Source of the DNA: Paenibacillus spiritus | Lineage (GTDB): Bacteria; Bacillota; Bacilli; Paenibacillales; Paenibacillaceae | NCBI RefSeq assembly: GCF_008710135.1 | Contig: NZ_VYKK01000015.1 | Span: forward strand, 1-64,000 | Length of the DNA: 64,000 nt | Direction of reading: 5' to 3' | Part shown: positions 7,883-17,261 of the stretch, one piece after another | Layout: each line of letters opens with the position of its first letter | Numbering within the stretch: position 1 is the stretch's first letter | The notes under the pieces: generated by a model | Seen by the model: only the letters and a program-made list of their open reading frames with translations | Told to the model about the DNA's origin: nothing | Database searches by the model: none | Translations under genes and position numbers: made by a program

Positions 7883-9175
7883 ATGACGGAGGACGATGTT
7901 AACCGCTACTATCCGTCGAACGGCAGAGTCATTCTGCATGTGGATATGAATGCGTTCTACTGCTCGGTCCATGAAGCGGAGCAGCCGGAGCTCTACCGGG
8001 GCAAGGCGACGGCGGTGGCGGGAAGCGTAGAGCTGCGCAAAGGAATTATTGTAACCTGCTCCTACGCGGCCCGGCGGCTTGGAATCTCCACCGGAATGCA
8101 GGTCCAGCGGGCGCTGCGGATCTGCCCGGAGCTGCTGGTCATCCAGCCGGATTTCCGGCTCTACCGCAAGTATTCTTCGGCTTTCATGAAGATTGCCTAC
8201 AGCTATACGCCCCAGCTTGAAGCGGTCTCGATTGACGAATGCTACCTGGATATTACGGGCTCGAAGCAGTTCGGCACACCGCCGCAGATCGCCGAGACAA
8301 TTCAGCGGCGAATCCGCGAGGAGCTGGGCCTGCCGTGCTCAATCGGCATCGCGCCGAACAAGCTGCTCGCCAAGATGGCCTCGGACCTCAAGAAGCCAAG
8401 CGGCATCTCGGTGCTGCGCCTCCGGGACGTGCCTTCGGTTCTGTGGGAGCGGCCGTGCGAACAGCTCTTCGGCATCGGCGCGAAGACGGCGGAGAAGCTC
8501 CGGCGGCTCGGCATTTACAGCATCGGCCAGCTGGCGGCTGCCGACGAGAGCCTGCTGCGCGACGTCTTCGGCATCATGGGCTCCTGGCTCAAACGGGCGG
8601 CGAACGGTCTGGACGAATCGCCGGTCAATCCCGAGCCGGAGCAGAGCAAGTCAATCGGGCACACCATTACGCTGCCCGGCGACATTGCGGGACTCGCAGA
8701 GGCCCGCCCGGTCCTGCTCGGCATCTGTGACCAGGTCGCCCGCAGGCTGCGCCGGCAGGGACTGATGGCTTCGGGCGTGCAGATTACGATCCGCACGCCG
8801 GACATGAAGACGATCACCCGGTCCCGGCAGCTCGATACGCCGACCGAATCGGCGGAGGATGTCTACAAGGCGGCCTGCGGACTGTTCGGGAAACACTGGA
8901 AGGAAGACAAGCCGGTCCGTCTGCTCGGCGTTACGCTGCACGGTCTGCGGCCCAAGGAGGAAGCGGCGGTTCAGCTTGATCTGTTCGAGTACGAACGCCA
9001 GCCGAAGAAGGAATCGCTGAACAAGGCGATGGACATGCTGCGCAACAAGTTCGGCGAGAACGCCGTGCTGACGGCCGGCATGCTGGCCGATCCGAAATCC
9101 GCTCTTCTTCGGGACGACAAAGTCCGGGGAACGTCGCTTCAGAAAGATAATCTCCATCATCCCGGAGAGCGTTAG
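7883..9175 (+). CDS. dinB: DNA polymerase IV (Y family)
   Basis: A 430-residue translesion polymerase. Catalytic acidic residues are in HVDMNAFYCSVHEAE (D21) and SIDECYLD (D118, E119). Helix-hairpin-helix and little-finger regions follow. A C-terminal QLDLFEYE matches the sliding-clamp-binding motif, linking it to the replisome at stalled forks. The length matches Bacillus PolY1/YqjH-type enzymes. The start has GAAGGTGAG just upstream. It is divergent from cimA and followed by the ferredoxin gene with its own promoter. Confidence 0.92.
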   Translation: MTEDDVNRYYPSNGRVILHVDMNAFYCSVHEAEQPELYRGKATAVAGSVELRKGIIVTCSYAARRLGISTGMQVQRALRICPELLVIQPDFRLYRKYSSAFMKIAYSYTPQLEAVSIDECYLDITGSKQFGTPPQIAETIQRRIREELGLPCSIGIAPNKLLAKMASDLKKPSGISVLRLRDVPSVLWERPCEQLFGIGAKTAEKLRRLGIYSIGQLAAADESLLRDVFGIMGSWLKRAANGLDESPVNPEPEQSKSIGHTITLPGDIAGLAEARPVLLGICDQVARRLRRQGLMASGVQITIRTPDMKTITRSRQLDTPTESAEDVYKAACGLFGKHWKEDKPVRLLGVTLHGLRPKEEAAVQLDLFEYERQPKKESLNKAMDMLRNKFGENAVLTAGMLADPKSALLRDDKVRGTSLQKDNLHHPGER

Positions 9176-9235
9176 AGCACGGCAGACTGGCGTGCGCAAA
9201 GCGGCGATCAAGCCGTAAGGTTCGCCAGAATGTCG

Positions 9236-9264
9236 TTGAAATCGGGCGCTAATTAAGGTATGAT
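9236..9264 (+). promoter_or_regulatory. Ferredoxin gene promoter
   Basis: -35 TTGAAA (9236-9241) and -10 TATGAT (9259-9264) have a 17-base spacer, 44 bases before the ferredoxin ATG. Confidence 0.75.
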
Positions 9265-9304
9265 GGACCATACATGATTTGGCGAATAACAGGAGGCGTA
9301 ATAG

Positions 9305-9544
<240 letters not shown>

Positions 9545-9578
9545 GATTCCTTTTGCCTCGCCCGGCAAAAGGACCAAT

Positions 9579-9624
9579 AAGAGACATCCCGTATCCGCAG
9601 GAAGTGCGGCGGGGTGTCTCTTTT
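9579..9624 (+). terminator. Terminator after ferredoxin gene
   Basis: AAGAGACATCCCG (9579-9591) pairs with CGGGGTGTCTCTT (9610-9622) around a GC-rich loop, followed by a short T run. A second hairpin without T residues precedes it at about 9547-9573. Confidence 0.75.
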
Positions 9625-9660
9625 GCTGTTACCCCTTGAGAGCGGAGGGCAGAGGACGCC

Positions 9661-11094
9661 ATGAAGAATTCGCAATACCTCAAGCAGTATGTGCAGAATC
9701 ATCCCGAGAACAAGATGGCCTGGTATTTGCTGGGCAAGGAATATTTGAAGAGCGGGCAGGAGGGCAAGGCGAATTACTGCTTCAACCAGGCGGGGGGCGT
9801 CTACGAAGCGTTCGAGCACAGCAAGGTGCCCGCCGACCTGCTCCGCGATTACGAGGAGCGGCTGCTCGAAGCCGGGCGCGAGAAGGAGCGCCGCCGGCTT
9901 CGGCTCCGCCGCTCGTTGCTTGCGCTGATCCTGGCGCTGCTCGCGCTGATCCCGGCGAACGCGGCCGCGCCGGGCGGCGGCCCCGCGGCGCGGCCGGTCG
10001 CCGCGGTCCCGGCGGCTGCGCCGGCTGGCGAGGCTGCGGCAGGCACTGACGGCTCCGCCGCAGCGCCTGCGCCGCAGAGCGCTCCCGCGTTCACGGCGCG
10101 GGAGGCCGGCGCAGCGGGCTTCGCGAGCGCGGCTGCGCAGCTCGCGGGCCCGGGGACCGGGCCGGGACCGCAGACGACGGCGGTCCTCGGCATGGAGCGC
10201 GCCGGGCGCTGGCTGCTGTGGCGCGAGAAGCTGCCCTTGTCCTTCTTGGCCGAGAAGGACGGGCGGGGCAAGACCACGATCACGGCGTACGATGCCGCCG
10301 TGTGCTCGTGCACGCCCGGCCGTCCGGACGCCGGGCTCGCCGCCGCGGCGGCGCAGTGGCAGGCGCGCGAGGAGGAGCGCGCCGTGCTGGCGAGCGCCGT
10401 CGCCGCCTTCCGGGCGGCGAAAGGGCGCCTGCCGGCGGGAGCCGGGGAATTGGCCGGGGACTACCCCGGCAATTGGCTGACCGGCCTGACGCCGGCGATG
10501 GAGCGCGAGCTGCCCGGCCTGCTGCGGGCAGCTGCGTCTGCTTCCGGCGGCGGGAACGCCGCGCTGCCGGGAAGCGCGGCTCCGGGCGGAGCCGGAGCGG
10601 ACGGACAAGCCGGGCCGCCGGGCGCCGGAGGCGGATCGGGGGCGCTTTTCAGCCAACCGCTTGAGATCATTGTGGACAAGGCGAATCACCGTCTGGCGCT
10701 GGTCAGCGGGAATGTGATTCTGCGCAACTACAAGGTGGGGCTGGGCGGAGAACGAACGCCGGAGGGGCGTTTTGTGCTGACGGACAAAGTCGTGAATCCG
10801 AACGGGAAGGACGACGGGGATTTTGGCAGCCGGGGCATGCAGCTCTCGGATACGAATTACGCCATTCACGGAACGAACGAGCCGGACAGCATCGGCAGGG
10901 ATGAGTCGCTGGGCTGCGTGCGGATGGGCAAAGCGGACATCGAGGAATTGTTCGATCTGGCGCCCCGGGGCACGCCGGTGAGCATAACAAAAGGGGTTCT
11001 GCCCGATGAGCCGCTGCATCCGCAGAACCGTCTGGATCTGCCGGATACAGGGAATCAGACCAACCCCCGCAAAGTATACCGCTGGCTGAATTAG
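9661..11094 (+). CDS. L,D-transpeptidase (YkuD) with N-terminal TPR-like region
   Basis: A 477-residue three-part protein. Residues 1-75 look like one or two TPR helices (NKMAWYLLGKEYLKSGQEGKA). A basic stretch (RRRLRLRR) precedes a membrane segment at about 83-100. A long Ala/Gly/Pro-rich region follows, and residues 335-450 form a YkuD domain with catalytic IHGT (H403) and SLGCVR (C419). The YkuD domain would face the wall and cross-link peptidoglycan, with the TPR part inside the cell. GGAGGG precedes the ATG. The middle region is extremely GC-rich and low in complexity. The repeat-like helices could recruit a partner, which is inference. Confidence 0.85.
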   Translation: MKNSQYLKQYVQNHPENKMAWYLLGKEYLKSGQEGKANYCFNQAGGVYEAFEHSKVPADLLRDYEERLLEAGREKERRRLRLRRSLLALILALLALIPANAAAPGGGPAARPVAAVPAAAPAGEAAAGTDGSAAAPAPQSAPAFTAREAGAAGFASAAAQLAGPGTGPGPQTTAVLGMERAGRWLLWREKLPLSFLAEKDGRGKTTITAYDAAVCSCTPGRPDAGLAAAAAQWQAREEERAVLASAVAAFRAAKGRLPAGAGELAGDYPGNWLTGLTPAMERELPGLLRAAASASGGGNAALPGSAAPGGAGADGQAGPPGAGGGSGALFSQPLEIIVDKANHRLALVSGNVILRNYKVGLGGERTPEGRFVLTDKVVNPNGKDDGDFGSRGMQLSDTNYAIHGTNEPDSIGRDESLGCVRMGKADIEELFDLAPRGTPVSITKGVLPDEPLHPQNRLDLPDTGNQTNPRKVYRWLN

Positions 11095-11113
11095 CATGCA
11101 GCTTGTCTACAAT

Positions 11114-11254
11114 TCAGCTTCCCGTGACGATCAGCAGAACGCCGACGGCAATGACAATTGCAGCAAGGGTGAGACTGATCCACAGAATGGCGCCGCGGTT
11201 GACTTCTTCCTTCTTCTGCTGCAGGGTTGGGGGCTTGCGTTTGTTGGCTGACAT
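11114..11254 (-). CDS. Small single-pass membrane protein, unknown
   Basis: A 46-residue protein: a basic Lys/Gln-rich N-terminal half (MSANKRKPPTLQQKKEEVN) followed by one hydrophobic helix of about 22 residues at the C-terminus. GGAAGG precedes the ATG at 11254, which I preferred over an upstream in-frame start lacking a site. It is convergent with the L,D-transpeptidase gene and divergent from pyrD. I do not recognise a family; small proteins of this form are common in Paenibacillus. Confidence 0.6.
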   Translation of the reverse strand: MSANKRKPPTLQQKKEEVNRGAILWISLTLAAIVIAVGVLLIVTGS

Positions 11255-11461
11255 AGGACTCGACCTTCCTTTTCTCATAAATCGGATAAGACGCCGTGTA
11301 CGCCCTCTATTGTAATGCGTTTTCAACAAAAATACTATACTCCCGCTCATACCCGCCGGACTGCTCCGGCGGAGGGCGCGAGGCAGACAAAAACTTTTCT
11401 TTTGGGGCGGAAACGGCTAGAATTAAGAAGAAACCCTGGAACCCCAAGAGGAGCGAGAACG

Positions 11462-12553
11462 GTGCTGTATCCTTATGTAGCGAAACCTTTATTCTTCAAG
11501 ATGGACCCGGAAAAAGCGCATCATCTCGTCGTCGGCGGACTTGCGAAGACCGGCGGTGTGCCGGGCGGCTCCTCCGCGCTGCGGCTGATGTACGGCGTGC
11601 CGGAGACGCCCGAGCTTGCGGTCGATCTGTTCGGCCTGCATTTTCCGAGTCCCGTCGGCCTTGCCGCCGGCCTCGACAAGAACGCGCAGGCGGTCGAAGG
11701 CTTCTCCAGTATCGGCTTCGGCTTCATGGAGGTCGGTACGGTTACGCCGCGGCCCCAGCCGGGCAACGAACAGCCTCGGCTGTTCCGTCTGCCGGAGGAT
11801 GAGGCGCTGATTAACCGGATGGGCTTCAACAACGAAGGAGCGGCCGCGATGGCCGGCCGTCTGAAGAAGGCGCGCCGCCGCATCCCCGTCGCCGTGAATA
11901 TCGGCCGCAACAAGACGACGCCCAACGAGGCGGCCCATGACGATTACCGCGAGTGCATCCGTACGCTGTATCCGTACGGTGATTTTTTTGTCGTGAACAT
12001 CAGCTCCCCGAACACGCCGGGGCTTCGCAGCCTTCAGCACGGGGAAGAGCTGGCAGCGCTGCTGGCGGGCGTGCGGGAGGAGATGGAGCTGCAGCGGGAC
12101 AAGAGCGGCCGGCTGAAGAGCCTGCTGGTCAAGATTGCGCCCGACCTGTCCTCCGAAGAACTGGAAGGCATTGTACATACCTTGACGGAGGCCCGGGTTG
12201 ACGGCGTCATTGCCACGAACACTACGATTTCAAGAGAGGGTCTGACCCACCGGCATGCCGGAGAGACAGGCGGGCTGAGCGGCCGGCCGCTTGCGAAGAG
12301 GTCGACGGAGATCATATCGGCGATTTACCGCCAGACGGGCGGCCGGCTCCCGATTATCGGATCGGGCGGCATTTTTACGGCCCGGGACGCTTACGATAAA
12401 ATCAGAGCCGGCGCGAGTCTGGTTGAAATTTATACCGCGCTGATCTATGAGGGGCCGGAGGTGAACCGGCGCTTGCACGCCGGGCTGCGGAATCTGCTCC
12501 GGCGCGACGGCTTCGGGCATATCTCGGAAGCGGTCGGAGCGGATCACCGCTAA
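11462..12553 (+). CDS. pyrD: Dihydroorotate dehydrogenase (quinone), class 2
   Basis: A 363-residue flavoprotein that oxidises dihydroorotate to orotate in pyrimidine synthesis and passes electrons to membrane quinone. The active-site loop reads VNISSPNTPGLRSLQ; the serine base marks class 2, whereas class 1 enzymes have cysteine. The N-terminal helices (YPYVAKPLFFKMDPEKAHHL) form the membrane-associated quinone-binding extension typical of this class. The GTG at 11462 with AAGAGGAG upstream is chosen over a longer open frame. It is not in a pyr operon: relQ follows 42 bases downstream. Confidence 0.93.
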   Translation: MLYPYVAKPLFFKMDPEKAHHLVVGGLAKTGGVPGGSSALRLMYGVPETPELAVDLFGLHFPSPVGLAAGLDKNAQAVEGFSSIGFGFMEVGTVTPRPQPGNEQPRLFRLPEDEALINRMGFNNEGAAAMAGRLKKARRRIPVAVNIGRNKTTPNEAAHDDYRECIRTLYPYGDFFVVNISSPNTPGLRSLQHGEELAALLAGVREEMELQRDKSGRLKSLLVKIAPDLSSEELEGIVHTLTEARVDGVIATNTTISREGLTHRHAGETGGLSGRPLAKRSTEIISAIYRQTGGRLPIIGSGGIFTARDAYDKIRAGASLVEIYTALIYEGPEVNRRLHAGLRNLLRRDGFGHISEAVGADHR

Positions 12554-12595
12554 AGAGCGGCGCCCGGGAAGCAGCTACAGACAGGAGGAAGGACG

Positions 12596-13408
12596 ATGGA
12601 CGGCAGGGATTGGGGCACTTTTTTGCTCCCGTATGAACAGACGGTGGAAGAGCTGAAGGTCAAATTCAAGACCATGCGCTCGGAGCTGAAGAAGCGGGAG
12701 GAATACACGCCGATCGAATTCGTTACGGGCCGCGTGAAGAAGCTGTCCAGCATTCTGGAGAAGGCCAAGCGGCTCAATGTGAAGATGGAAGATCTGGAGA
12801 CGGGCATCGAGGACATGGCGGGCATCCGCATCATGTGCCAGTTCGTCGAAGACATCCGGCGGGTCGCGGAGATGATCCGCGCGCGCAAAGACCTGGAAGT
12901 GCTGTACGAGAAGGACTACATTACGAACTATAAAGAAAGCGGCTACCGCAGCTTCCATATGATTATTAAATACCCGGTGCAGACGGCGCTGGGCCAGAAG
13001 ATCGTGCTGGCCGAGATTCAGATCCGCACGCTGGCGATGAATTTCTGGGCTACGATCGAGCATTCGCTCAACTATAAATACCGGGAGAGCCTCCCGGACG
13101 AGATTCGGCTGCGGCTGAAGACGGCGGCCGAGGCCGCTTCGATCCTCGACGCCGAAATGTCCAGCATCCGGGAGGAAATTCTGGATGCGCAGAAGACGTT
13201 CGAGGAGAACTCGAATACGACGACCCAGGTGCTGCACGCCATTCACCAGCTCTATTTCTATCACCTGGTGAACGAAGCGATCGCCAGCCAGGAGCGGTTC
13301 AACGAAATCTGGCAGGCGCAGGACATGGAAGCGATGAAGGAGCTGCTGACAGAAGTCCGCGCCCTGATCTCGGCGGCGAAGAAGAATGGCAGTCCGGATG
13401 GTCTATGA
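12596..13408 (+). CDS. relQ: Small alarmone synthetase RelQ (YjbM type)
   Basis: A 270-residue single-domain (p)ppGpp synthetase. It has the synthetase fold with SPIEFVTGRVK-like YTPIEFVTGRVKK near residue 38, then IEDMAGIRIMCQFVEDI, the ESGYRSFHMII loop and AEIQIRTLAMNFWATIEH. There is no hydrolase (HD), TGS or ACT domain. The N-terminus and catalytic blocks closely resemble B. subtilis YjbM/RelQ rather than YwaC/RelP. It makes ppGpp or pGpp from GTP/GDP and ATP. GGAGGAAGG precedes the ATG, and the 3' end overlaps the DUF309 gene by 23 bases, implying coupling. Confidence 0.92.
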   Translation: MDGRDWGTFLLPYEQTVEELKVKFKTMRSELKKREEYTPIEFVTGRVKKLSSILEKAKRLNVKMEDLETGIEDMAGIRIMCQFVEDIRRVAEMIRARKDLEVLYEKDYITNYKESGYRSFHMIIKYPVQTALGQKIVLAEIQIRTLAMNFWATIEHSLNYKYRESLPDEIRLRLKTAAEAASILDAEMSSIREEILDAQKTFEENSNTTTQVLHAIHQLYFYHLVNEAIASQERFNEIWQAQDMEAMKELLTEVRALISAAKKNGSPDGL

Positions 13409-13865
13409 ACCGCTGTACGTCGCGTACCTGATCTACTTCAACCGGGACCGCGACTACTTCGAGTGCCATGAGGTGCTGGAAGAGCTCTGGCTGGCCCGGG
13501 AGCGGGACCCGCTCTACAAGGGGCTGCTCCAGGCTGCGGTCGGACTCTACCATTACCGCAGCGGCAACGTGCGCGGAGCGCGGATGATGCTGGCAAGCTC
13601 GGCCGGGCGGCTGGAGAAGTACCCGGCGGTAACGCTCGGCATCGACCTCGGGAAGCTGAGAGCCGAATGCGCGGCGTACGCGCAGCGGCTGGAGGCCGTG
13701 GAACGCGGCGCGGAGGCCCCGTTCGCGTACTACGATCTCGACATCGAGATCGTGGACGGAGCGCTGGCGAAGGAAGTGTCGCTGAGGTCGCGGACGCTGG
13801 CGCCGAATGTTCCGCAGCAGCGCGGACCCCGCCGCCGGAAGAACCCGGCCGGCAAGCAGGAATAA
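13386..13865 (+). CDS. DUF309-family protein
   Basis: A 159-residue helical protein with the DUF309 hallmark YFECHEVLEELWL near residues 19-31, then LQAAVGLYHYRSGN; the family's conserved His/Glu cluster is visible. Function is unknown; the family is widespread in Bacilli (YpuF). It overlaps relQ by 23 bases; an alternative ATG 12 bases downstream is possible. The basic C-terminal tail (RGPRRRKNPAGKQE) is not part of the domain. A terminator follows. Confidence 0.8.
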   Translation: MAVRMVYEPLYVAYLIYFNRDRDYFECHEVLEELWLARERDPLYKGLLQAAVGLYHYRSGNVRGARMMLASSAGRLEKYPAVTLGIDLGKLRAECAAYAQRLEAVERGAEAPFAYYDLDIEIVDGALAKEVSLRSRTLAPNVPQQRGPRRRKNPAGKQE

Positions 13866-13892
13866 GCCGGATTGAATGCATAGCAAGCCGAC

Positions 13893-13918
13893 GACACCCG
13901 CAAGGGTGTCTGTCTTTT
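13893..13918 (+). terminator. Terminator after pyrD-relQ-DUF309
   Basis: GACACCC (13893-13899) and GGGTGTC (13904-13910) form a hairpin with a GCAA loop, followed by a T-rich tail. Confidence 0.8.
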
Positions 13919-13962
13919 AACAGGATCAAGAAAGCGGAGCAATCCGAATCAGGAGGACGGGT

Positions 13963-15543
13963 ATGGCAGCACAGCTTCCCCCATTATTTACGGCCCGCAT
14001 GCAGGAGCTGCTCGGCGAGAGCTACGAGGCCTTTGCGGCCACCTACAGCCAGAAGCCGCACAGCGGCATCCGCGTCAATACGTTGAAGGTGCCGGCCGAG
14101 ACGCTGGCGGCGATCAGTCCGTTCCGGCTGGAGCCGATTCCGTGGTGCGGCACCGGATTCTATACGGAAGAGAGCGCCCGTCCGGGCAAGCATCCGTATT
14201 ATCACGCGGGCCTCTATTATATCCAGGAGCCCAGCGCCATGGCGCCGGTGGAGCTGCTGGATGTGCAGCCCGGCCACCGGGCGCTCGACCTGTGCGCTGC
14301 TCCCGGCGGCAAATCGACGCAGATTGCGGCCAAGCTGGCCGGAGAAGGGCTGCTGGTCAGCAATGATCTGCACCCCGACCGGACGAAGGCGCTGGCGAAG
14401 AATATCGAGCTGTGCGGCGTGCGGAACGCCGTGGTGCTCAACGAGAGTCCCGGGCGGATCGCAGCGGCGTTCCCGGCGTTCTTCGACCGCATCCTGGTCG
14501 ATGCGCCCTGCTCGGGCGAAGGGATGTTCCGCAAGGACGAGGACATGGTCCGCCAGTGGAATGAAGAGTCGCCGGACCGCTACGCCGGGATGCAGCGCGA
14601 GATTCTGGAAGCCGCCGCCGGAGCGCTGGCGCCGGGAGGAAGACTCGTGTATTCCACCTGCACCTTCTCGCCGGAAGAGAACGAAGGCAGCATTGCGGGC
14701 TTCCTGGCGAGACATCCGGAATTCCGGGCGGTGCCGGCGCTTGGCGCGGAGGGCTGGATGCCCGGCTTCCCGCCTCTGCCGGAGGCGGCCCGGCTGTGGC
14801 CGCATCTTATCAAGGGCGAGGGGCATTTTCTCGCGGTGCTGGTTAAGGATCGGGATGGAGCAGCTTCCGCGGCGCCTTCGGAACTTCCCGCTGCCGGGGC
14901 AGGCGCCGCTTGCGGAAGCGGAACGGGGGCCGGGAATGACCGCGGAGCAGACGACGGCCGTTCCCTGGCCGTCCGTCCGCCGCGGGAGAACCGGCGGAGC
15001 GGAGGCGGCGGCAAGGGCCGGGGGGCCGAGGCCGGTTCCCGGGGCGCTCAGCCGGGCAGCGTGCGGCGCGCCGGAAGCGGAGCGGGAGAGGCGGCCGGCG
15101 CCGCCGATGCCGCCGGACTTTTTGCCGCCTTCGCAGCGGGGCAGCTGACCGCCGTTCCAAGCGGTGAATTCATCCGCTTCGGCGACCATTTGTACCTGTC
15201 TCCGCTGCCGCCGGAAGCGCTGAACGGATTGAAGACCGTCCGCCCCGGCTGGTATCTGGGCGAAGCCCGGAAGGGCCGGTTCATTCCCGGCCATCCGCTG
15301 GCCACGGCGCTGAAGGCGGAAGAGAGCCGGCGCAGCCTGTCGCTGGACAGCGGCAGCCCGGAGGCGGTCTCGTACCTCAAGGGCGAGACGCTGACGGTCC
15401 CGCCGGAACGGTTGGCGCTTGCAGCCGGAGCGGAGCCCAAGGGCTATGTGCTCGTCTGCATCGACGGCTACTCGGCCGGATGGGGCAAATGGCAGGACGG
15501 CGTGCTGAAGAACGAATATCCTGCCGGATGGAGGTGGACGTAA
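13963..15543 (+). CDS. RsmF-type rRNA (cytosine-C5)-methyltransferase, copy 1
   Basis: A 526-residue NOL1/NOP2/Sun-family enzyme. It has the SAM motif DLCAAPGGKS (109-118), DAPCSGEGMFRKD with C183, and the catalytic cysteine in YSTCTFSPEENE (C233). The C-terminal half has RsmF-like domains separated by a Gly/Ala/Arg-rich linker of about 90 residues (about 300-390). It would methylate C5 of a cytosine in 16S rRNA; the exact site is not readable from sequence. It starts a plus-strand run with the pseudouridine synthase 4 bases downstream. A second paralogue lies at 17262-18704 in the opposite orientation. Confidence 0.88.
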   Translation: MAAQLPPLFTARMQELLGESYEAFAATYSQKPHSGIRVNTLKVPAETLAAISPFRLEPIPWCGTGFYTEESARPGKHPYYHAGLYYIQEPSAMAPVELLDVQPGHRALDLCAAPGGKSTQIAAKLAGEGLLVSNDLHPDRTKALAKNIELCGVRNAVVLNESPGRIAAAFPAFFDRILVDAPCSGEGMFRKDEDMVRQWNEESPDRYAGMQREILEAAAGALAPGGRLVYSTCTFSPEENEGSIAGFLARHPEFRAVPALGAEGWMPGFPPLPEAARLWPHLIKGEGHFLAVLVKDRDGAASAAPSELPAAGAGAACGSGTGAGNDRGADDGRSLAVRPPRENRRSGGGGKGRGAEAGSRGAQPGSVRRAGSGAGEAAGAADAAGLFAAFAAGQLTAVPSGEFIRFGDHLYLSPLPPEALNGLKTVRPGWYLGEARKGRFIPGHPLATALKAEESRRSLSLDSGSPEAVSYLKGETLTVPPERLALAAGAEPKGYVLVCIDGYSAGWGKWQDGVLKNEYPAGWRWT

Positions 15544-15547
15544 GACG

Positions 15548-16315
15548 ATGCCTAGCAAAGATACGGCCGGAGGCCGGGGACGCACCCAGCGGCTGGACAA
15601 AATTCTTGCCCATATGGGACACGGAAGCCGCAGCGAGCTGCGCAAGATGGCCCGTCAGGGCGCAATCCGGGTCAACGGCCTGGCAGTCAAGGATTCGTCG
15701 GTGCATGTGGACCCTGCGGTCGATGTGATTGAAGTCGGCGGGAAACGCGTGCTGTACCGTGAACATATTTATCTGATGATGAACAAGCCGGCGGGCGTGC
15801 TGTCGGCCACCGAAGATGCGCGGGACCGGACCGTGCTGGACCTTCTGGACCGCAGCTATACGGTCTTCGAGCCTTTTCCGGTGGGAAGACTGGACAAGGA
15901 CACGGTCGGGCTGCTGCTGCTCACAAGCGACGGCCAGCTCGCCCATGAGCTGCTGTCCCCCCGCAAGCATGTGCCGAAGATCTATGAAGCGGATGTGGAG
16001 GGCGACGTGGGGCCGGAGGATGTCCGGGCTTTCTCCGAAGGCGTAACGCTGGAGGACGGCTACCGGACGCAGCCCGCCGAGCTGACGATTCTCTCCCGCG
16101 AGCGGCGCGGAGACCAGACAATCAGCCGCATCTCGCTGACAATCACCGAAGGGAAATTTCATCAGGTCAAGCGGATGTTCCTCTCGGTCGGCAAGAAAGT
16201 CGTCTTCCTGAAGCGGGTGGCGATGGGGAGGCTAATGCTGGACGAGGCCCTGCCCGCCGGCGCCTGCCGGGAACTGACTCCGGAAGAGATGGCGCTTTTG
16301 CTGCCGGAAGACTAA
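15548..16315 (+). CDS. RsuA/RluB-family pseudouridine synthase
   Basis: A 255-residue enzyme with an N-terminal S4 RNA-binding domain (residues 13-60, RLDKILAHMGHGSRSELRKM) and a pseudouridine synthase domain. The catalytic aspartate is in VGRLDKDTVGLLLLT, with KIYEADV and EGKFHQVKRMF later. It isomerises a uridine in 16S or 23S rRNA; the length and S4 domain favour the RsuA group. It begins 4 bases after the methyltransferase stop, so the two rRNA modification genes are probably one operon. Confidence 0.9.
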   Translation: MPSKDTAGGRGRTQRLDKILAHMGHGSRSELRKMARQGAIRVNGLAVKDSSVHVDPAVDVIEVGGKRVLYREHIYLMMNKPAGVLSATEDARDRTVLDLLDRSYTVFEPFPVGRLDKDTVGLLLLTSDGQLAHELLSPRKHVPKIYEADVEGDVGPEDVRAFSEGVTLEDGYRTQPAELTILSRERRGDQTISRISLTITEGKFHQVKRMFLSVGKKVVFLKRVAMGRLMLDEALPAGACRELTPEEMALLLPED

Positions 16316-16338
16316 AGAGAGCAAGGGGATGGTGGAGC

Positions 16339-17139
16339 ATGACATACAAACTGATTGCCCTGGATGTCGATGGAACGCTGCTGAACGACGAGCATCAGCT
16401 CAGTGAAGCGAACAAGGAAGCGATCGCCGAGGTGACCCGGCGCGGAAGCCGGATCGTGCTGTGCACGGGCCGCAATCCGAAGAATGCGATTCCGATTATG
16501 AAGGAAATGGGACTGACCGGCTACGTGCTTGCCGACAACGGCGCGGTTACGGTAGCGGTCGAGGACAGCCAAGTGCTGCATCAATACGGAATGGATGCCC
16601 GGGGACTGGACCCGTACATTGCGTACTGCCGGGAACGGGGCATTCATTTTGACGTCAATACGGCATTCGATCTCTATGTGGACAATGTCGAGCATCTGGC
16701 CCAGGAAGCGATGTACATGTACGAGCATCTGGAGCTGGTGCCTGCGACGCTGCCCTCCTGGGAGGAGGTCGCCGAGCCGATTGTCAAGTTCACCGCCTTC
16801 GCCCAGCGCGAGGTGATTGAGCAGGCGATTAAGGATTGGGGCCTGTGGGACCCGGTCTTCACCGTTACCCGGAGCGGGGAGTTCTTCATCGACATTATGC
16901 ATCCGCAGGCTTCCAAAGGCAACGCGCTGAAGGAGCTTGCCGCCCGGCTGGACATTCCCCGCGAGGAAGTGCTGGCCATCGGGAACTACTTCAATGATAT
17001 CTCCATGCTGACGTATGCGGGACTCGGAATTGCCGTCGATAATTCGCCGGTCGAGGTCAAGGCTGCGGCCGATGCAGTTACGCTCAGCAACAACGAGAAC
17101 GGGGTGCGGGCGGCGCTGCTGGAGTATGCGCTGAACTAA
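16339..17139 (+). CDS. Cof-type HAD phosphatase
   Basis: A 266-residue HAD-superfamily IIB hydrolase. Motif I is ALDVDGTLLNDEH (nucleophile D8), motif II is LCTGR, and motif III includes a lysine in the ASKGNALKEL block. Motif IV reads IGNYFNDISML; the usual GDxxND first aspartate is asparagine here, which may alter metal binding. The family dephosphorylates sugar phosphates or flavin precursors; the substrate is not evident. GGGGATGGTGG precedes the ATG. It is the last gene of the plus-strand run, before a strong bidirectional terminator. Confidence 0.85.
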   Translation: MTYKLIALDVDGTLLNDEHQLSEANKEAIAEVTRRGSRIVLCTGRNPKNAIPIMKEMGLTGYVLADNGAVTVAVEDSQVLHQYGMDARGLDPYIAYCRERGIHFDVNTAFDLYVDNVEHLAQEAMYMYEHLELVPATLPSWEEVAEPIVKFTAFAQREVIEQAIKDWGLWDPVFTVTRSGEFFIDIMHPQASKGNALKELAARLDIPREEVLAIGNYFNDISMLTYAGLGIAVDNSPVEVKAAADAVTLSNNENGVRAALLEYALN

Positions 17140-17160
17140 ATGTCTCTCTTCTCACAGGTA

Positions 17161-17200
17161 CGCGCAAAAGCCCGGCGATTCTTCGCCGGGCTTTTGCGCG
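17161..17200. terminator. Strong bidirectional terminator between convergent genes
   Basis: A perfect 17-bp stem (17161-17177 with 17184-17200) with a 6-base loop. The lower stem contains the A4/T4 tract. Confidence 0.85.
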
Positions 17201-17261
17201 TGAATAAGGCTTTCGCACGGTCCGGAGGACCTGTGCGGAACTTCCAGAGCAATCATCTGCC

